DNA of 64,000 nucleotides from Gluconacetobacter azotocaptans. GTDB taxonomy: Bacteria; Pseudomonadota; Alphaproteobacteria; Acetobacterales; Acetobacteraceae. Positions 18,128-26,109 of this stretch are shown piece after piece (the first letter of the stretch is position 1; each line of letters opens with the position of its first letter). Where the stretch lies: assembly GCF_014174355.1 (NCBI RefSeq), contig NZ_JABEQF010000006.1, positions 124,001 through 188,000 of the forward strand. Direction: 5' to 3'. Both the position numbers and the translations under genes were made by a program. Under the pieces are notes generated by a model. The model searched no databases. It was not told where the DNA came from and worked only from the letters and a program-made list of their open reading frames with translations.

Positions 18128-20674
18128 ATGACGAAACTATACCGGGCACATATGCGAGGTAAGAAAGAGTACGCCGCATCATGTGCGGTATGGGTCATGC
18201 TCGCTTTGTCAGGATATGCGGCGCAGGCGCAAACGCAGGCCGTCGCTTCGCGGAAGAAGTCGGCTCCGTCCGCCGCCCATGCGCCGGTTGCCGCCGCCCG
18301 GCGTGCGGCGGCCGCCAGGGCGCAGAGCGAGGCCATTACGGTGCAGGCCGCCGCCGTGCCGGGCAATTCCGTCCTGTCGCCCTCGACGCGGGAACACAGC
18401 ACCGTCCAGGTCTATCGTTACAGCGCCGAGCAGTTGCATGAAACCGGACAGACCAACATCCTGGCCGCGATCGCCCAGCTTTCGCCGGCGGTGACGTCGT
18501 CGCCCTTTGGCGGGATCGGCGGAAACGGCTTCAACAAGACGATGCAGCTGCGCAATCTCGGCGCCGACCAGACCCTGATGCTGGTCAACGGCAAGCGCCG
18601 TCACGTGGATGCCAATTTCAACTATTATCAGGCCGGACCGAATTACGGCACCGATCCCGCGGACCTGTCCCTGATTCCGATGAGCGCGATCGACCATGTC
18701 GAGATCATCACCGAGGGGGCGAGCGCGCTGTATGGCCAGGATGCCGAGGCGGGCGCGGTCAATATCGTGCTCAAGGAAAATACGCAGGGCGGGACGCTCA
18801 ATCTGCAGAACAGCGGCTATTATCCGGGCGACGGCCAGTCTTTCGACGGCAATGCCGATTACGGCATCCGCCTGGGACATTCCGGCGGTTACCTGAACTT
18901 CGCGGGGCAGGTCACCAACCAGCTGGCCACCAATCGGTCCGGCGATTATCCGGGCAATCTCTATTTCGCGGGCAATCCGCTGAACCAGACGGTCAACCGC
19001 GATGTCCAGCGCCTGGCCGGTACGCCGCGAACGCTGCTGGAAGCCGGCAGCATCAACATGGCGTATCCGCTGTCGCCGCAATTCGAGTTCTACAACACCT
19101 CGACATACGCTCACAAGGACATCACCGAGACGGAAACCTATCGTGCGCCGTCGAACGACAATGTCGTGCGCGCGCTGCATCCGAACGGCATGGAGCCGCT
19201 GTGGCTCGGAACGGAAAACGACTTCCAGGTCAATGATGGGATCCGGTCGTCCAATTTCCTGGACATGCAGTGGGACGCCTACGTGAATTACGGGCGCGAC
19301 CAGATGAGCAACTGGATCACCAACACCGACAATCCCACCATGGGCGTTGCCAGCCCGACGACATTCTATACCGGCCAGTTCATCTCGTCCCAATTGTCGG
19401 TGGGCCTGAAATCGACCAAATTCTTCCACACCGCCCTGCTGCCGCGTCCGATCAACCTGTCCTATGGCTTCGAATATCGGCACGATATGTACCAGGTGAA
19501 TCCGGGCGACGCGGCGTCGGTCCTCAATGGCGGCGTTCCGGTGCTGGATGGTCCTGACAAGGGGATTGCCGTCTCGGCGGGCGCTGTCGATAAATTCGGT
19601 GTTCCCGCCGCCGCGGGGGGGACGCTGTCGCGCAACATCTATGATGGTTCCGTCAATGTTGACCTGTACGCGACAAGGAACTGGGAGTGGACGTTCGGCG
19701 GACACGCGGTCGGGTACAGCGACGAAGGCGTCGCGGCGACGGGGTCAATCGGGACCCGCTACAATTTCAGCAAGAACTTCGCCCTGCGCGCCAATGCGAA
19801 CACCGGCTATCGTCCTCCGACCCTGGCGGAGGAAGCCTTCTTCGCCGAAACGACCTATCCGACCTACCGGACGGCCCAGCTGCCGGTGAATTCGCCCTGG
19901 GCCAAGGTCCTCGGCGCGTCCCACCTGAAGGGCGAGCAATCGCGCAGCTTCAGCGTCGGCATGGATGCGACATTGCTGCCGAACTGGACCCTGACCGCCA
20001 ACCTGTATCGTATCTCGATCAACGATCGCCTGTTCAACACGTCGCAATTCGGCGGGACGGATGTCGAGAACCTGCTGGCGGGCGCCGGTCTGCCGGGCGT
20101 GCTGTATGCGTCCTATTACAGCAATCCGGTCAACACGACCACGAATGGTGGTGACATCTCCACGGCATATACGTGGCACGGGGGGGGCGCCGGCACGTTC
20201 CAGTTCCGCCTCGGGGTCAATATCGCGGATACGGAAATCAGCCACTATCATGCGACGCCTTCCACCCTCGCCGACCTGGGGCTCAGCACGTTCAACCGCA
20301 CGAACGAGGAATATCTGATCCATTCCGCGCCGAAGAACATCGAGAACCTGACGGTCGTCTGGAACAAGGGACCATACTCCGTCCGCGTGCAGGAGCAGCG
20401 GTTCGGGTCCTATACCTGGGTGGCCTCGCCCTCGCTGACGCAATCCCAATGGACCTATGCGGCCCCGTCCTACATCACGAATCTTGAACTGGGTTACGAT
20501 ATCTTCAAGCGCTGGCATTTCGCCATTGGCGCCTATAACCTTGGGAACCACTATCCGACCAAGGCCAATGCGGCATCCCGCGCCGCCCTGCAGAATTCCT
20601 TCATTTATGCGGGGAACTCACCCTATGGCTTCAATGGCGGTATGTATTACGTCAAGACCTCTCTGAAGTTCTGA
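18128..20674 (+). CDS. TonB-dependent outer-membrane receptor
   Basis: An 848-residue outer-membrane receptor. A signal peptide ends near GYAAQAQ, followed by an Ala/Lys-rich linker, a plug domain (MQLRNLGADQTLMLVNGKRR, then EIITEGASALYGQDAEAGAV) and a 22-strand barrel ending in a C-terminal phenylalanine (KTSLKF). Such receptors import siderophores, cobalamin, metals or oligosaccharides using TonB energy. The start at 18128 has GGAG seven bases upstream; 18083 in the same frame is less likely. It stands alone, flanked by a long AT-rich region and an lhr remnant. The substrate cannot be inferred. Confidence 0.88.
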   Translation: MTKLYRAHMRGKKEYAASCAVWVMLALSGYAAQAQTQAVASRKKSAPSAAHAPVAAARRAAAARAQSEAITVQAAAVPGNSVLSPSTREHSTVQVYRYSAEQLHETGQTNILAAIAQLSPAVTSSPFGGIGGNGFNKTMQLRNLGADQTLMLVNGKRRHVDANFNYYQAGPNYGTDPADLSLIPMSAIDHVEIITEGASALYGQDAEAGAVNIVLKENTQGGTLNLQNSGYYPGDGQSFDGNADYGIRLGHSGGYLNFAGQVTNQLATNRSGDYPGNLYFAGNPLNQTVNRDVQRLAGTPRTLLEAGSINMAYPLSPQFEFYNTSTYAHKDITETETYRAPSNDNVVRALHPNGMEPLWLGTENDFQVNDGIRSSNFLDMQWDAYVNYGRDQMSNWITNTDNPTMGVASPTTFYTGQFISSQLSVGLKSTKFFHTALLPRPINLSYGFEYRHDMYQVNPGDAASVLNGGVPVLDGPDKGIAVSAGAVDKFGVPAAAGGTLSRNIYDGSVNVDLYATRNWEWTFGGHAVGYSDEGVAATGSIGTRYNFSKNFALRANANTGYRPPTLAEEAFFAETTYPTYRTAQLPVNSPWAKVLGASHLKGEQSRSFSVGMDATLLPNWTLTANLYRISINDRLFNTSQFGGTDVENLLAGAGLPGVLYASYYSNPVNTTTNGGDISTAYTWHGGGAGTFQFRLGVNIADTEISHYHATPSTLADLGLSTFNRTNEEYLIHSAPKNIENLTVVWNKGPYSVRVQEQRFGSYTWVASPSLTQSQWTYAAPSYITNLELGYDIFKRWHFAIGAYNLGNHYPTKANAASRAALQNSFIYAGNSPYGFNGGMYYVKTSLKF

Positions 20675-20780
20675 CGATCCCATCCGGTCGTCATGGGGCT
20701 CGTTTCACCGCTGTCGGTCCGCATCGCGCGCCGGCAGCCAGCGAGTTCGACAGTGCGGCCGGGTTGGTTTCTCGATGGCG

Positions 20781-21258
20781 CTATTGATGCCAGCTCAGGC
20801 CCTTCGGCACCATTGAGAAACCGCAGGCGCGCAGGGCGGTGTCCAGGCGCGTCATCCTGACCGGGCGGTCGTCAACCATTTCAAGCGTGAACATGAGATG
20901 CTTCTCGCGCTTCAGCGCGGCGGCGAGCGCTGCAAGGCTGGTGCTGAGCATGGGGGCGAGGGCGGGATCATCCGCATCGATATAAGTCAGCAGGTTACGG
21001 CCGCCCTGCGTAAGATAGAGTACGAGGCGGTCATCGGCGATCACGACGAACGCGCCGCCACGGCGGGTCGGGCGGATCGCGGATCGGTGCGGCGGCCATG
21101 GCAGAATCATGCCGAAGGGGTTGGCCGGATCGCCCGCCGAAAGCGCGACCGGAACGGGATCGGCGGAGCGCGTGTCTGCGAGTTCGCGGAGCCGGTACGG
21201 TCGCGCGTCCCGCGAACCGGGAGGCTCCCGGCCCTTCGACGAAGCGGCCGCGCACGAT
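20781..21258 (-). pseudogene. Lhr-type DEAD/DEAH helicase, C-terminal remnant truncated by an IS
   Basis: The minus strand encodes a tail similar to the C-terminus of large Lhr-family ATP-dependent helicases: GRFVEGPGASRFAG, then in a shifted frame LRELADTRSADPVPVALSAG and NPFGMILPWP, then GGAFVVIADDRLVLYLTQGG to the stop at 20781. A frameshift lies near 21195. The upstream end stops at the left boundary of the IS3-family element at 21260, and nothing resembling the rest of Lhr is seen on the other side of the element. The gene is therefore a truncated remnant. Confidence 0.65.
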
Positions 21259-21295
21259 CTGCCCCGGGTTTACCGGAGAGAGATCTGTTCAGTGT

Positions 21296-22201
21296 TCAGG
21301 CTGCGATATCAAGTTTGTTCTGATCTGCATAGAAGGCCCGTTCGGCTTCGGCAGGAGGCCTGTAGCCGATTGGTGCCAGCAGGCGTTGGTTATTATACCA
21401 GTCCACCCATCTGAGTGTTTCCCACTCGACCTGCGCCATGGATTTCCATGGCCCCAGACGGTGGATGACCTCGGCCTTGTATAAACCGTTGATCGTCTCC
21501 GCCAGTGCGTTGTCATAGCTGTCACCGACAGTGCCGACCGAGGCATCAATGTCTGCCAGCGCCAAGCGTTCGGTATATCGGATCGATAGATATTGTGATC
21601 CACGGTCCGAATGATGGATCAGTGCTGTGTTTCCAGCGGGCTTTCGTTGCCAGATGGCCTGTTCAAGGGCGTCGAGCACGCACTGGGTGGTCATGGAGGT
21701 CGAGACCTTCCAGCCCACGATCCTGCGGGCGAACACATCAACGACGAACGCCACGTAGACCATGCCATTCCAGGTCTGGACATAGGTGAAGTCCGAGACC
21801 CAGAGCTGGTTGGGTGCCTCGGCCCGGAACTGCCGGTTGACCCTGTCATCGGGACAGGGGCGCGCCGTATCCGGGCGGGTTGTGGTGACCTGCCGGCCCC
21901 GGATCACGCCCTTCAGACCCATCTGCCGCATCAGGCGCTCGACAGTGCAGCGCGCGACCGGGTGGCCTTCCCGTCGCAGGCTGTGCCAGACCTTGCGCGC
22001 GCCATAAACAGCACGGTTATCCTGCCAGATCCGACGGATATGCTCCATCAGTTCCCCATCGCGTCGGGCACGCGGGCTGGCCCTGGTCGGATCTCTGGCT
22101 ATGGCCGCCTGATGATAGAACGTCGACGGGGCAATCGGCAAAACGTGACAGATTGGCTCGACCCCGTAATCGGCTCGATAGGTTTCAATAAACGCGATCA
22201 T
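21296..22201 (-). CDS. IS3-family transposase OrfB
   Basis: A 301-residue integrase-core transposase. It has an HTH_21-like region (YGARKVWHSLRREGHPVARC) and a DDE catalytic core: the first Asp in WVSDFTYV, the second in HHSDRGSQY, and Glu in ALAETINGLYK. All three acidic residues are present. The ATG overlaps the orfA stop by four bases (ATGA); IS3 elements often also make a fused OrfAB by frameshifting. Confidence 0.92.
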   Translation of the reverse strand: MIAFIETYRADYGVEPICHVLPIAPSTFYHQAAIARDPTRASPRARRDGELMEHIRRIWQDNRAVYGARKVWHSLRREGHPVARCTVERLMRQMGLKGVIRGRQVTTTRPDTARPCPDDRVNRQFRAEAPNQLWVSDFTYVQTWNGMVYVAFVVDVFARRIVGWKVSTSMTTQCVLDALEQAIWQRKPAGNTALIHHSDRGSQYLSIRYTERLALADIDASVGTVGDSYDNALAETINGLYKAEVIHRLGPWKSMAQVEWETLRWVDWYNNQRLLAPIGYRPPAEAERAFYADQNKLDIAA

Positions 22202-22536
22202 TTGCGAAACGGGCGGTCGAGCTCCGCCTGGGCAAAATAAGCCGAGGCCTTCTTCAGGATCTCATTGGCCTGACGAAGCTCCCGAACCTCACGTTCCAAC
22301 GCCTTGATCCGTGCCCTCTCGGTCGTGGTCGGTCCCGGTTGCGCACCCGCGTCTCGCCGGGCCTGCTTCCACCAGTCGTGCAGGCTGTCTCCCGAACAGC
22401 CAAGCTTGCCACCAATCTCACGACAGGCAGCAGAAATGCTCGGGTAATCTGATCGGTGCTCTTCCAACAAGCGCACGGCGCGCTCACGGAACTCAGGCGA
22501 ATAACGCGATGTCTTCTTCTCTACCATAGGGCTCAT
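22198..22536 (-). CDS. IS3-family transposase OrfA
   Basis: A 112-residue helix-turn-helix protein beginning MSPMVEKKTSRYSPEFRERA, followed by a C-terminal leucine-rich coiled coil (ALEREVRELRQANEILKKAS) typical of IS3 OrfA proteins. It binds the element ends and forms the N-terminal part of the OrfAB transposase. A second start (MVEKKTSRYS) lies three codons in. Confidence 0.9.
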   Translation of the reverse strand: MSPMVEKKTSRYSPEFRERAVRLLEEHRSDYPSISAACREIGGKLGCSGDSLHDWWKQARRDAGAQPGPTTTERARIKALEREVRELRQANEILKKASAYFAQAELDRPFRK

Positions 22537-22691
22537 CCTCCGAGAGTTTTACTCTCCGGTAAACCCGGGGCAGTTCATTCGTGGCAGTCCCGAAGGGACC
22601 TGGCCGCACGATGAGCAATGCGTCGTCGTATATGCACCTGACATCCAGCTAAGGAGTCTTGGCTATCCCCAGCCGTGAAACCGACGTTGAT

Positions 22692-22713
22692 ACGTCGTTG
22701 ACACGTCGTTGAC
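22692..22713 (+). repeat. tandem 11-bp direct repeat upstream of mazEF
   Basis: ACGTCGTTGAC occurs twice in tandem at 22692-22702 and 22703-22713. The second copy provides most of the TTGACA -35 box. A related ACGTCGTCGA lies at 22741. These are candidate binding sites for the antitoxin or toxin-antitoxin complex. Confidence 0.6.
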
Positions 22714-22738
22714 ACATGGGTACTCGAAAACGTAGTAT
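22709..22738 (+). promoter_or_regulatory. sigma70-type promoter of the mazEF operon
   Basis: TTGACA at 22709-22714 and TAGTAT at 22733-22738 with an 18-bp spacer, 30 bases before the antitoxin ATG. The -35 box is a perfect consensus. The -10 box overlaps the palindrome at 22736-22752. Confidence 0.6.
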
Positions 22739-22752
22739 CGACGTCGTCGATA
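22736..22752. promoter_or_regulatory. palindromic operator overlapping the mazEF -10 box
   Basis: TATCGACG-T-CGTCGATA is a perfect inverted repeat with 8-bp arms and a single central base. AbrB-fold antitoxins autorepress by binding palindromes at their own promoter, and this one covers the -10 box and transcription start. Confidence 0.55.
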
Positions 22753-22768
22753 CCTTATGGAGTTGGCA

Positions 22769-23011
22769 ATGAAAGCCGTGGTTAAAAAGTGGGGCAATAG
22801 CGCGTCGATCCGCATTCCCGCGTCGGTCATGGCGGCTGCTGGATTGAAGTTGGATCAGCCGGTCGACGTTCGCGAGGAAAGCGGACGCGTGATCATCGAG
22901 CCGGTCAGCAACATGGAGTATGATCTGACGGAGCTGCTGTCGGGCATTACGCCGGAAAATCTCCATGCCGAAGTTGATTTCGGCGCTCCGGTTGGCAAGG
23001 AACGCCTCTGA
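22769..23011 (+). CDS. mazE: MazE-like antitoxin (AbrB/SpoVT fold)
   Basis: An 80-residue antitoxin. The N-terminal swapped-hairpin DNA-binding domain reads MKAVVKKWGNSASIRIPASV and continues to a VREESGRVIIEPV strand; the acidic C-terminal tail binds the toxin. The start at 22769 has GGAG seven bases upstream and fits the family N-terminus better than the in-frame ATG at 22757. The toxin gene follows after one base, so translation is probably coupled. The complex likely autorepresses through the palindrome at 22736. Confidence 0.88.
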   Translation: MKAVVKKWGNSASIRIPASVMAAAGLKLDQPVDVREESGRVIIEPVSNMEYDLTELLSGITPENLHAEVDFGAPVGKERL

Positions 23012-23012
23012 A

Positions 23013-23342
23013 ATGGCGGCATACGTGCCGGACGCCGGCGACATTGTCTGGCTCGAATTCTCCCTGCAGGCCGGCCATGAGCAGGCTGGGCACCGTCCCG
23101 CAGTCGTTCTCTCGCCGGCGACTTACAATCGGATCGGCCTACTTCTGTGCTGCCCGCTTACGACCAAGCGGAAAGGTTATCCCTTTGAAGTCGCGATCGA
23201 CAACGACCGGCAGAGCGCGGTGCTCGCCGACCAAGTGAAGTCACTCGACTGGCGAGCCCGAGGGGCTAAGCGGAAGGGGCGGGTGTCGGAATCGGAACTC
23301 GCCGAAGTGCGTGCGAAGGCCCGTGCCCTGATTGGGAAATAA
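23013..23342 (+). CDS. mazF: MazF/PemK-type endoribonuclease toxin
   Basis: A 109-residue toxin. It has the MazF/PemK signature PDAGDIVWLEFS, then the GHRPAVVLSP segment with the catalytic Arg, and a CCPLTTKRKGYPFEV strand. These proteins cleave mRNA at short sequence motifs and are neutralised by MazE. Length and conserved blocks are normal, so it looks intact. It is placed within a zone bracketed by IS elements, where addiction modules are common. Confidence 0.88.
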   Translation: MAAYVPDAGDIVWLEFSLQAGHEQAGHRPAVVLSPATYNRIGLLLCCPLTTKRKGYPFEVAIDNDRQSAVLADQVKSLDWRARGAKRKGRVSESELAEVRAKARALIGK

Positions 23343-23361
23343 TCCATCTAAGGAGCAGATC

Positions 23362-23564
23362 ATGAGCAAGAATGAAAACGCCAAGTCGTCGCTGTCGGCC
23401 GAGAGCGAATTTGTATTCAGGACGGAGACGTCGCCCTTTGTGTTTCCGAAGATGTGGACGCCGAGGCGAGGCACACTCTGGTAGTTGGACCGACACGTAA
23501 GGGCATGTCCCAGCCATGGCTGGACGCCTGGCGGGCGGCTGGCCTGAATCAGCGGTCCAAGTAA
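23362..23564 (+). pseudogene. small ORF downstream of mazEF, apparently frameshifted
   Basis: A strong AAGGAG ribosome site at 23350 precedes ATG at 23362. In frame 0 the product is only 40 residues, ending at TAG 23482-23484. If one base is added in the AAAA run near 23375, the frame continues without stops as VVAVGRERICIQDGD, then ALCVSEDVDAEARHTLVVG and WLDAWRAAGLNQRSK to TAA at 23562-23564, giving 67 residues. That longer peptide looks more protein-like and ends eleven bases before the next start. I do not recognise the family. Either a true frameshift mutation, programmed shifting, or a sequencing error is possible. Confidence 0.4.
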
Positions 23565-23574
23565 GGAGAAAATC

Positions 23575-23781
23575 ATGCGCGCCGCGAAAATACCGGGATT
23601 TGGCACGGTAATGGGAATCGTTAGCTTAACTTTCCAGGTGAGCGCATTGGGCGCGCTGGTGATCGCGATCGCTGCCGCCGCGACGCACGCCCTCGGGATG
23701 GCAATGATCTCTGCCACCTGGATGATCTTCGCACTTCTCTTCGTATTCCTCACCAACAGCTACTTCGAACAATCCACGTAA
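23575..23781 (+). CDS. small two-helix membrane protein
   Basis: A 68-residue protein with AAGGAG eight bases before its ATG. Two hydrophobic segments, about residues 11-37 and 40-60, suggest an inner-membrane protein with a short charged end. No family is recognised. It follows mazEF and the frameshifted ORF with tight spacing, and an MFS gene starts 12 bases downstream, so all five may be one transcript. Confidence 0.6.
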   Translation: MRAAKIPGFGTVMGIVSLTFQVSALGALVIAIAAAATHALGMAMISATWMIFALLFVFLTNSYFEQST

Positions 23782-23793
23782 GAAGGTGTCATT

Positions 23794-24969
23794 TTGTCGA
23801 AAGCCGATTGTTCGCCCGGTCTTGCCCTGTTGTCCCTCGCCTGCGGGGCGTTCGCGATCGGGGTGACCGAGTTCACCCCCATGGGGTTGCTGCCCGTCCT
23901 GGCGGACGGGGTCCATGTTAGCGTGCCCAAGGCAGGCGGCCTGATCAGTGCCTATGCCTTCGGCGTAATGGGGGGCGCGCCCTTCGTCACCCTGCTGCTG
24001 GCGCGCTATCCGCGCAAATATGCGCTGATCGGGCTGATGATCCTGTATGCGATCGGCAACCTGACCTCGGCCGCCAGCGGCGACTACATGCAGTTGCTGC
24101 TGTCTCGGATCCTGACCAGCATGGCACACGGGGCGTTCTTCGGGCTGGGGGCCGTGGAGGCGGCGAGCCTGGTCGCGGCCAACCGCCGGGCCAGTGCGGT
24201 GGCCAGCATGTTCATGGGGCTGACGGTCGCAAATATCTTCGGCGTGCCGGCGGCGACCTGGCTGGGCGATACGCTGGGCTGGCGCAGCGCGTTCGCCGCC
24301 ATTTCGCTGTTGGGGGTCATCGCGGTGGCGGCCCTGTCCTTCGCCCTGCCATTGGCGGAGGCCGGGCCCAGGCCGGACGCAGCAGCCGAGATGAAAGCGA
24401 TCATGCGCCCGAATGTGCTGATGGCGCTGGGCATCACCGTGATCGGCGCCGGGGCAATGTTCGAACTCTATACCTATATCGTGCCGATGCTGGAGCATAT
24501 CACCAAGGGGGGGGCGACCCTGGCGACGGTCGCGCTGATGCTGATCGGTGTCGGGTTTAGTATCGGCAATGCCATCGGCGGCCGGGCGGCGGACCGGTCG
24601 CTGGCCGGCACGTTGCTGCTCTTCTTCCCGATCCTCGGCCTGATCATGCTGGCCTTTCCCTTCGCGGCGCAGACGCCGGCCGGCGCGCTGGTCGGGGTCC
24701 TGCTGTGGGGGATCGCCAGCTTTTCCCTGATGCCGGCCTTGCAGATGCGGACCATGCAGGCCGCGCACGATGCGCCGGGGCTGGCGTCGTCGGTCAATAT
24801 AGGCGCGTTTAATCTGGGCAACGCCCTGGGAGCTGCCTTGGGCGGGGCGGTTCTGTCGCTGGGGTTCGGCTATCCGATGGTCTCCGCCGCCGGGCTGGGG
24901 ATCAGCCTGCTGGGGGTGGTGCTGGTCCTGCTCTCCCGTACGGGGCGGCTGTCGCCGCAAGCAAGATGA
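23794..24969 (+). CDS. MFS exporter, AraJ/DHA1-like
   Basis: A 391-residue 12-helix MFS protein. It begins in a typical DHA1 way (FAIGVTEFTPMGLLPVLA), and has ARYPRKYALIGLM at the loop 2-3 position and SMFMGLTVANIFGVPAATWL in helix 5. Members of this group export arabinose, purine analogues or drugs. The start is TTG at 23794, with AGAAGG nine bases upstream. It lies 12 bases after the small membrane protein gene. Confidence 0.83.
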   Translation: MSKADCSPGLALLSLACGAFAIGVTEFTPMGLLPVLADGVHVSVPKAGGLISAYAFGVMGGAPFVTLLLARYPRKYALIGLMILYAIGNLTSAASGDYMQLLLSRILTSMAHGAFFGLGAVEAASLVAANRRASAVASMFMGLTVANIFGVPAATWLGDTLGWRSAFAAISLLGVIAVAALSFALPLAEAGPRPDAAAEMKAIMRPNVLMALGITVIGAGAMFELYTYIVPMLEHITKGGATLATVALMLIGVGFSIGNAIGGRAADRSLAGTLLLFFPILGLIMLAFPFAAQTPAGALVGVLLWGIASFSLMPALQMRTMQAAHDAPGLASSVNIGAFNLGNALGAALGGAVLSLGFGYPMVSAAGLGISLLGVVLVLLSRTGRLSPQAR

Positions 24970-25021
24970 GGCGTTCGGACCGAGATCTCCTAAGTGTTTA
25001 GTTCTGAGGTGCCCCCTTCAG

Positions 25022-25360
25022 CCGAACACGCATGAGCCAGTGCCGCTCGAGGGCACGACCGTCCTCGTGAACGGCGCCGCTGGCGGCGTAGGGCACTTCG
25101 CGGTGCAAATCGCGAAGGTGAAGGGTGCGCGCGTCATCGCCGTGGCGTCGGGCAAGCATGAATTGCTGCTGCGTGATCTCGGTGCTGACGAATTCATCGA
25201 TTTCACCAAAACGCCTCCCGAAGAGGTTGCACATGACGTTGATCTCGTCATCGACTCAGTTGGCGGACCGAAAACCGGCCGCTTCTTGCGCACGCTCAAG
25301 CGGGGTGGCGCATTGTTCCCGGTGTTCCCCTTGGGCTTCTCCGGTGCTGAGGACGCCGAG
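25022..25360 (+). pseudogene. medium-chain dehydrogenase/quinone oxidoreductase fragment
   Basis: An internal fragment of a zinc-type or quinone-oxidoreductase-like MDR protein. It contains the NADPH-binding motif TVLVNGAAGGVGHFAVQIAK and then GARVIAVASGKHELLLRDLG and DLVIDSVGGPKTGRFL. Both the N-terminal catalytic domain and the C-terminus are absent. The left side abuts a 12-bp IS end and the right side the broken orfB, so no functional protein is possible. Confidence 0.75.
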
Positions 25361-25617
25361 ATCCGTTCGACCCGCTTATGGTTCACCGCCCAGCCGGCCG
25401 CATGCACCAGTGCCGTAATCCGCCGGTAGCCATAGCGCCCATATTGCCTGGCCAGGGCGATGATATCCTCAGTCAGTGCCTCTTCATCATCCGCCCCGCA
25501 CGGCACCTTGCGCTGTGTCGACCGGTGCTGTCCCAGAACGCGGCATACTCGCCGCTCGGACACCGCCATCGTGCTACGAACATGGTCGATGCAGCGCCGC
25601 CGCCGCGCGGGGCTCAG
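25361..25617 (-). pseudogene. IS3-type transposase OrfB, N-terminal remnant
   Basis: A remnant of about 85 codons reading CIDHVRSTMAVSERRVCRVL, then QYGRYGYRRITALVHAAGW and HKRVERI, where homology to OrfB stops. The catalytic DDE domain is missing. It overlaps the end of the orfA gene in another frame, as expected for IS3 elements. Confidence 0.7.
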
Positions 25618-25892
25618 AAGTTTCCCTTCGCCGCTTCCTGCAGAATAAGTTTGTCCGGCGTCAGATCCGAGACCGCCCGACGAAGCCGCGCGTTCTCCTT
25701 CTCCAGTTCCTTCCTCCGACGAGCCTGATCGGTTTTCAGGCCGCCACATTCTTTGCGCCAGCGATAATAAGTCTGCTCGCTGACCCCAATCCGCCGGCAG
25801 GCTTCTGCGGCCGTTCCGCCCTGGTCCAGAACAATCTTGACCTCACGCAGCTTCCCGATGATCTCTTCGGGCTTGTGCTTCTTCAAGGGCAT
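25614..25892 (-). CDS. IS3-type transposase OrfA
   Basis: A 92-residue helix-turn-helix protein (MPLKKHKPEEIIGKLREVKI, then GVSEQTYYRWRKECGG) with a C-terminal leucine-rich helix ending LQEAAKGNF. It is intact but its OrfB partner is truncated. It differs from the OrfA at 22198, so the two elements belong to different IS3 subgroups. Confidence 0.85.
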   Translation of the reverse strand: MPLKKHKPEEIIGKLREVKIVLDQGGTAAEACRRIGVSEQTYYRWRKECGGLKTDQARRRKELEKENARLRRAVSDLTPDKLILQEAAKGNF

Positions 25893-26109
25893 CTGTCGTC
25901 CCTTCAGCAGTGAATTCCATCTTACTCAATGGACCGCCCTGAAGGGGGCACGCTCAATGCGTGATCGCACTTCCATGCGAGAACAGGGCACGCATCCAGG
26001 CCGATCAGCCGTCTGAACCATGACCATTGCAGCGCAGCATGTTGCAAGATCATCTGGAAGGCGTCTCGGCACCGCTCTCGCTCACCCGCGCGCATTTCGA
26101 GGAGAGTTT

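Larger units (their letters stand above)
21260..22572 (-). mobile_element. complete IS3-family insertion sequence
   Basis: A 1313-bp element with TG...CA ends and a perfect terminal inverted repeat. CTGCCCCGGGTTTACCGGAG at 21259 onwards matches, inverted, the sequence ending at 22573 (22 bases in total, 21259-21280 and 22552-22573). It carries overlapping orfA and orfB on the minus strand with an intact DDE motif, so it may be active. No short direct target repeat is visible at the ends, which suggests that the flanks were rearranged after insertion. Confidence 0.9.
25010..25950 (-). mobile_element. defective IS3-type element containing a foreign dehydrogenase fragment
   Basis: Both ends carry a 12-bp inverted repeat: TGCCCCCTTCAG at 25010-25021 and CTGAAGGGGGCA at 25939-25950. 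From the right end the minus strand encodes orfA and the first 85 or so codons of orfB, which stops near 25361. The rest of orfB, including the DDE core, is replaced by a plus-strand dehydrogenase fragment (about 25022-25360). The element is thus 941 bp and cannot encode a transposase. It may be a chimera of two IS copies or a deletion product. Confidence 0.65.

Noticed and set aside
23626-24960. 444-codon minus-strand frame opposite the MFS exporter
   Set aside because: Same reason: Gln/Arg/His-rich antisense shadow of a 12-helix transporter.
25951-26109. Possible short coding stub (MLQDHLEGVSAPLSLTRAHF and a stop at about 26113)
   Set aside because: Too short to assign; it overlaps the end of the RpiR gene and no ribosome site is seen.
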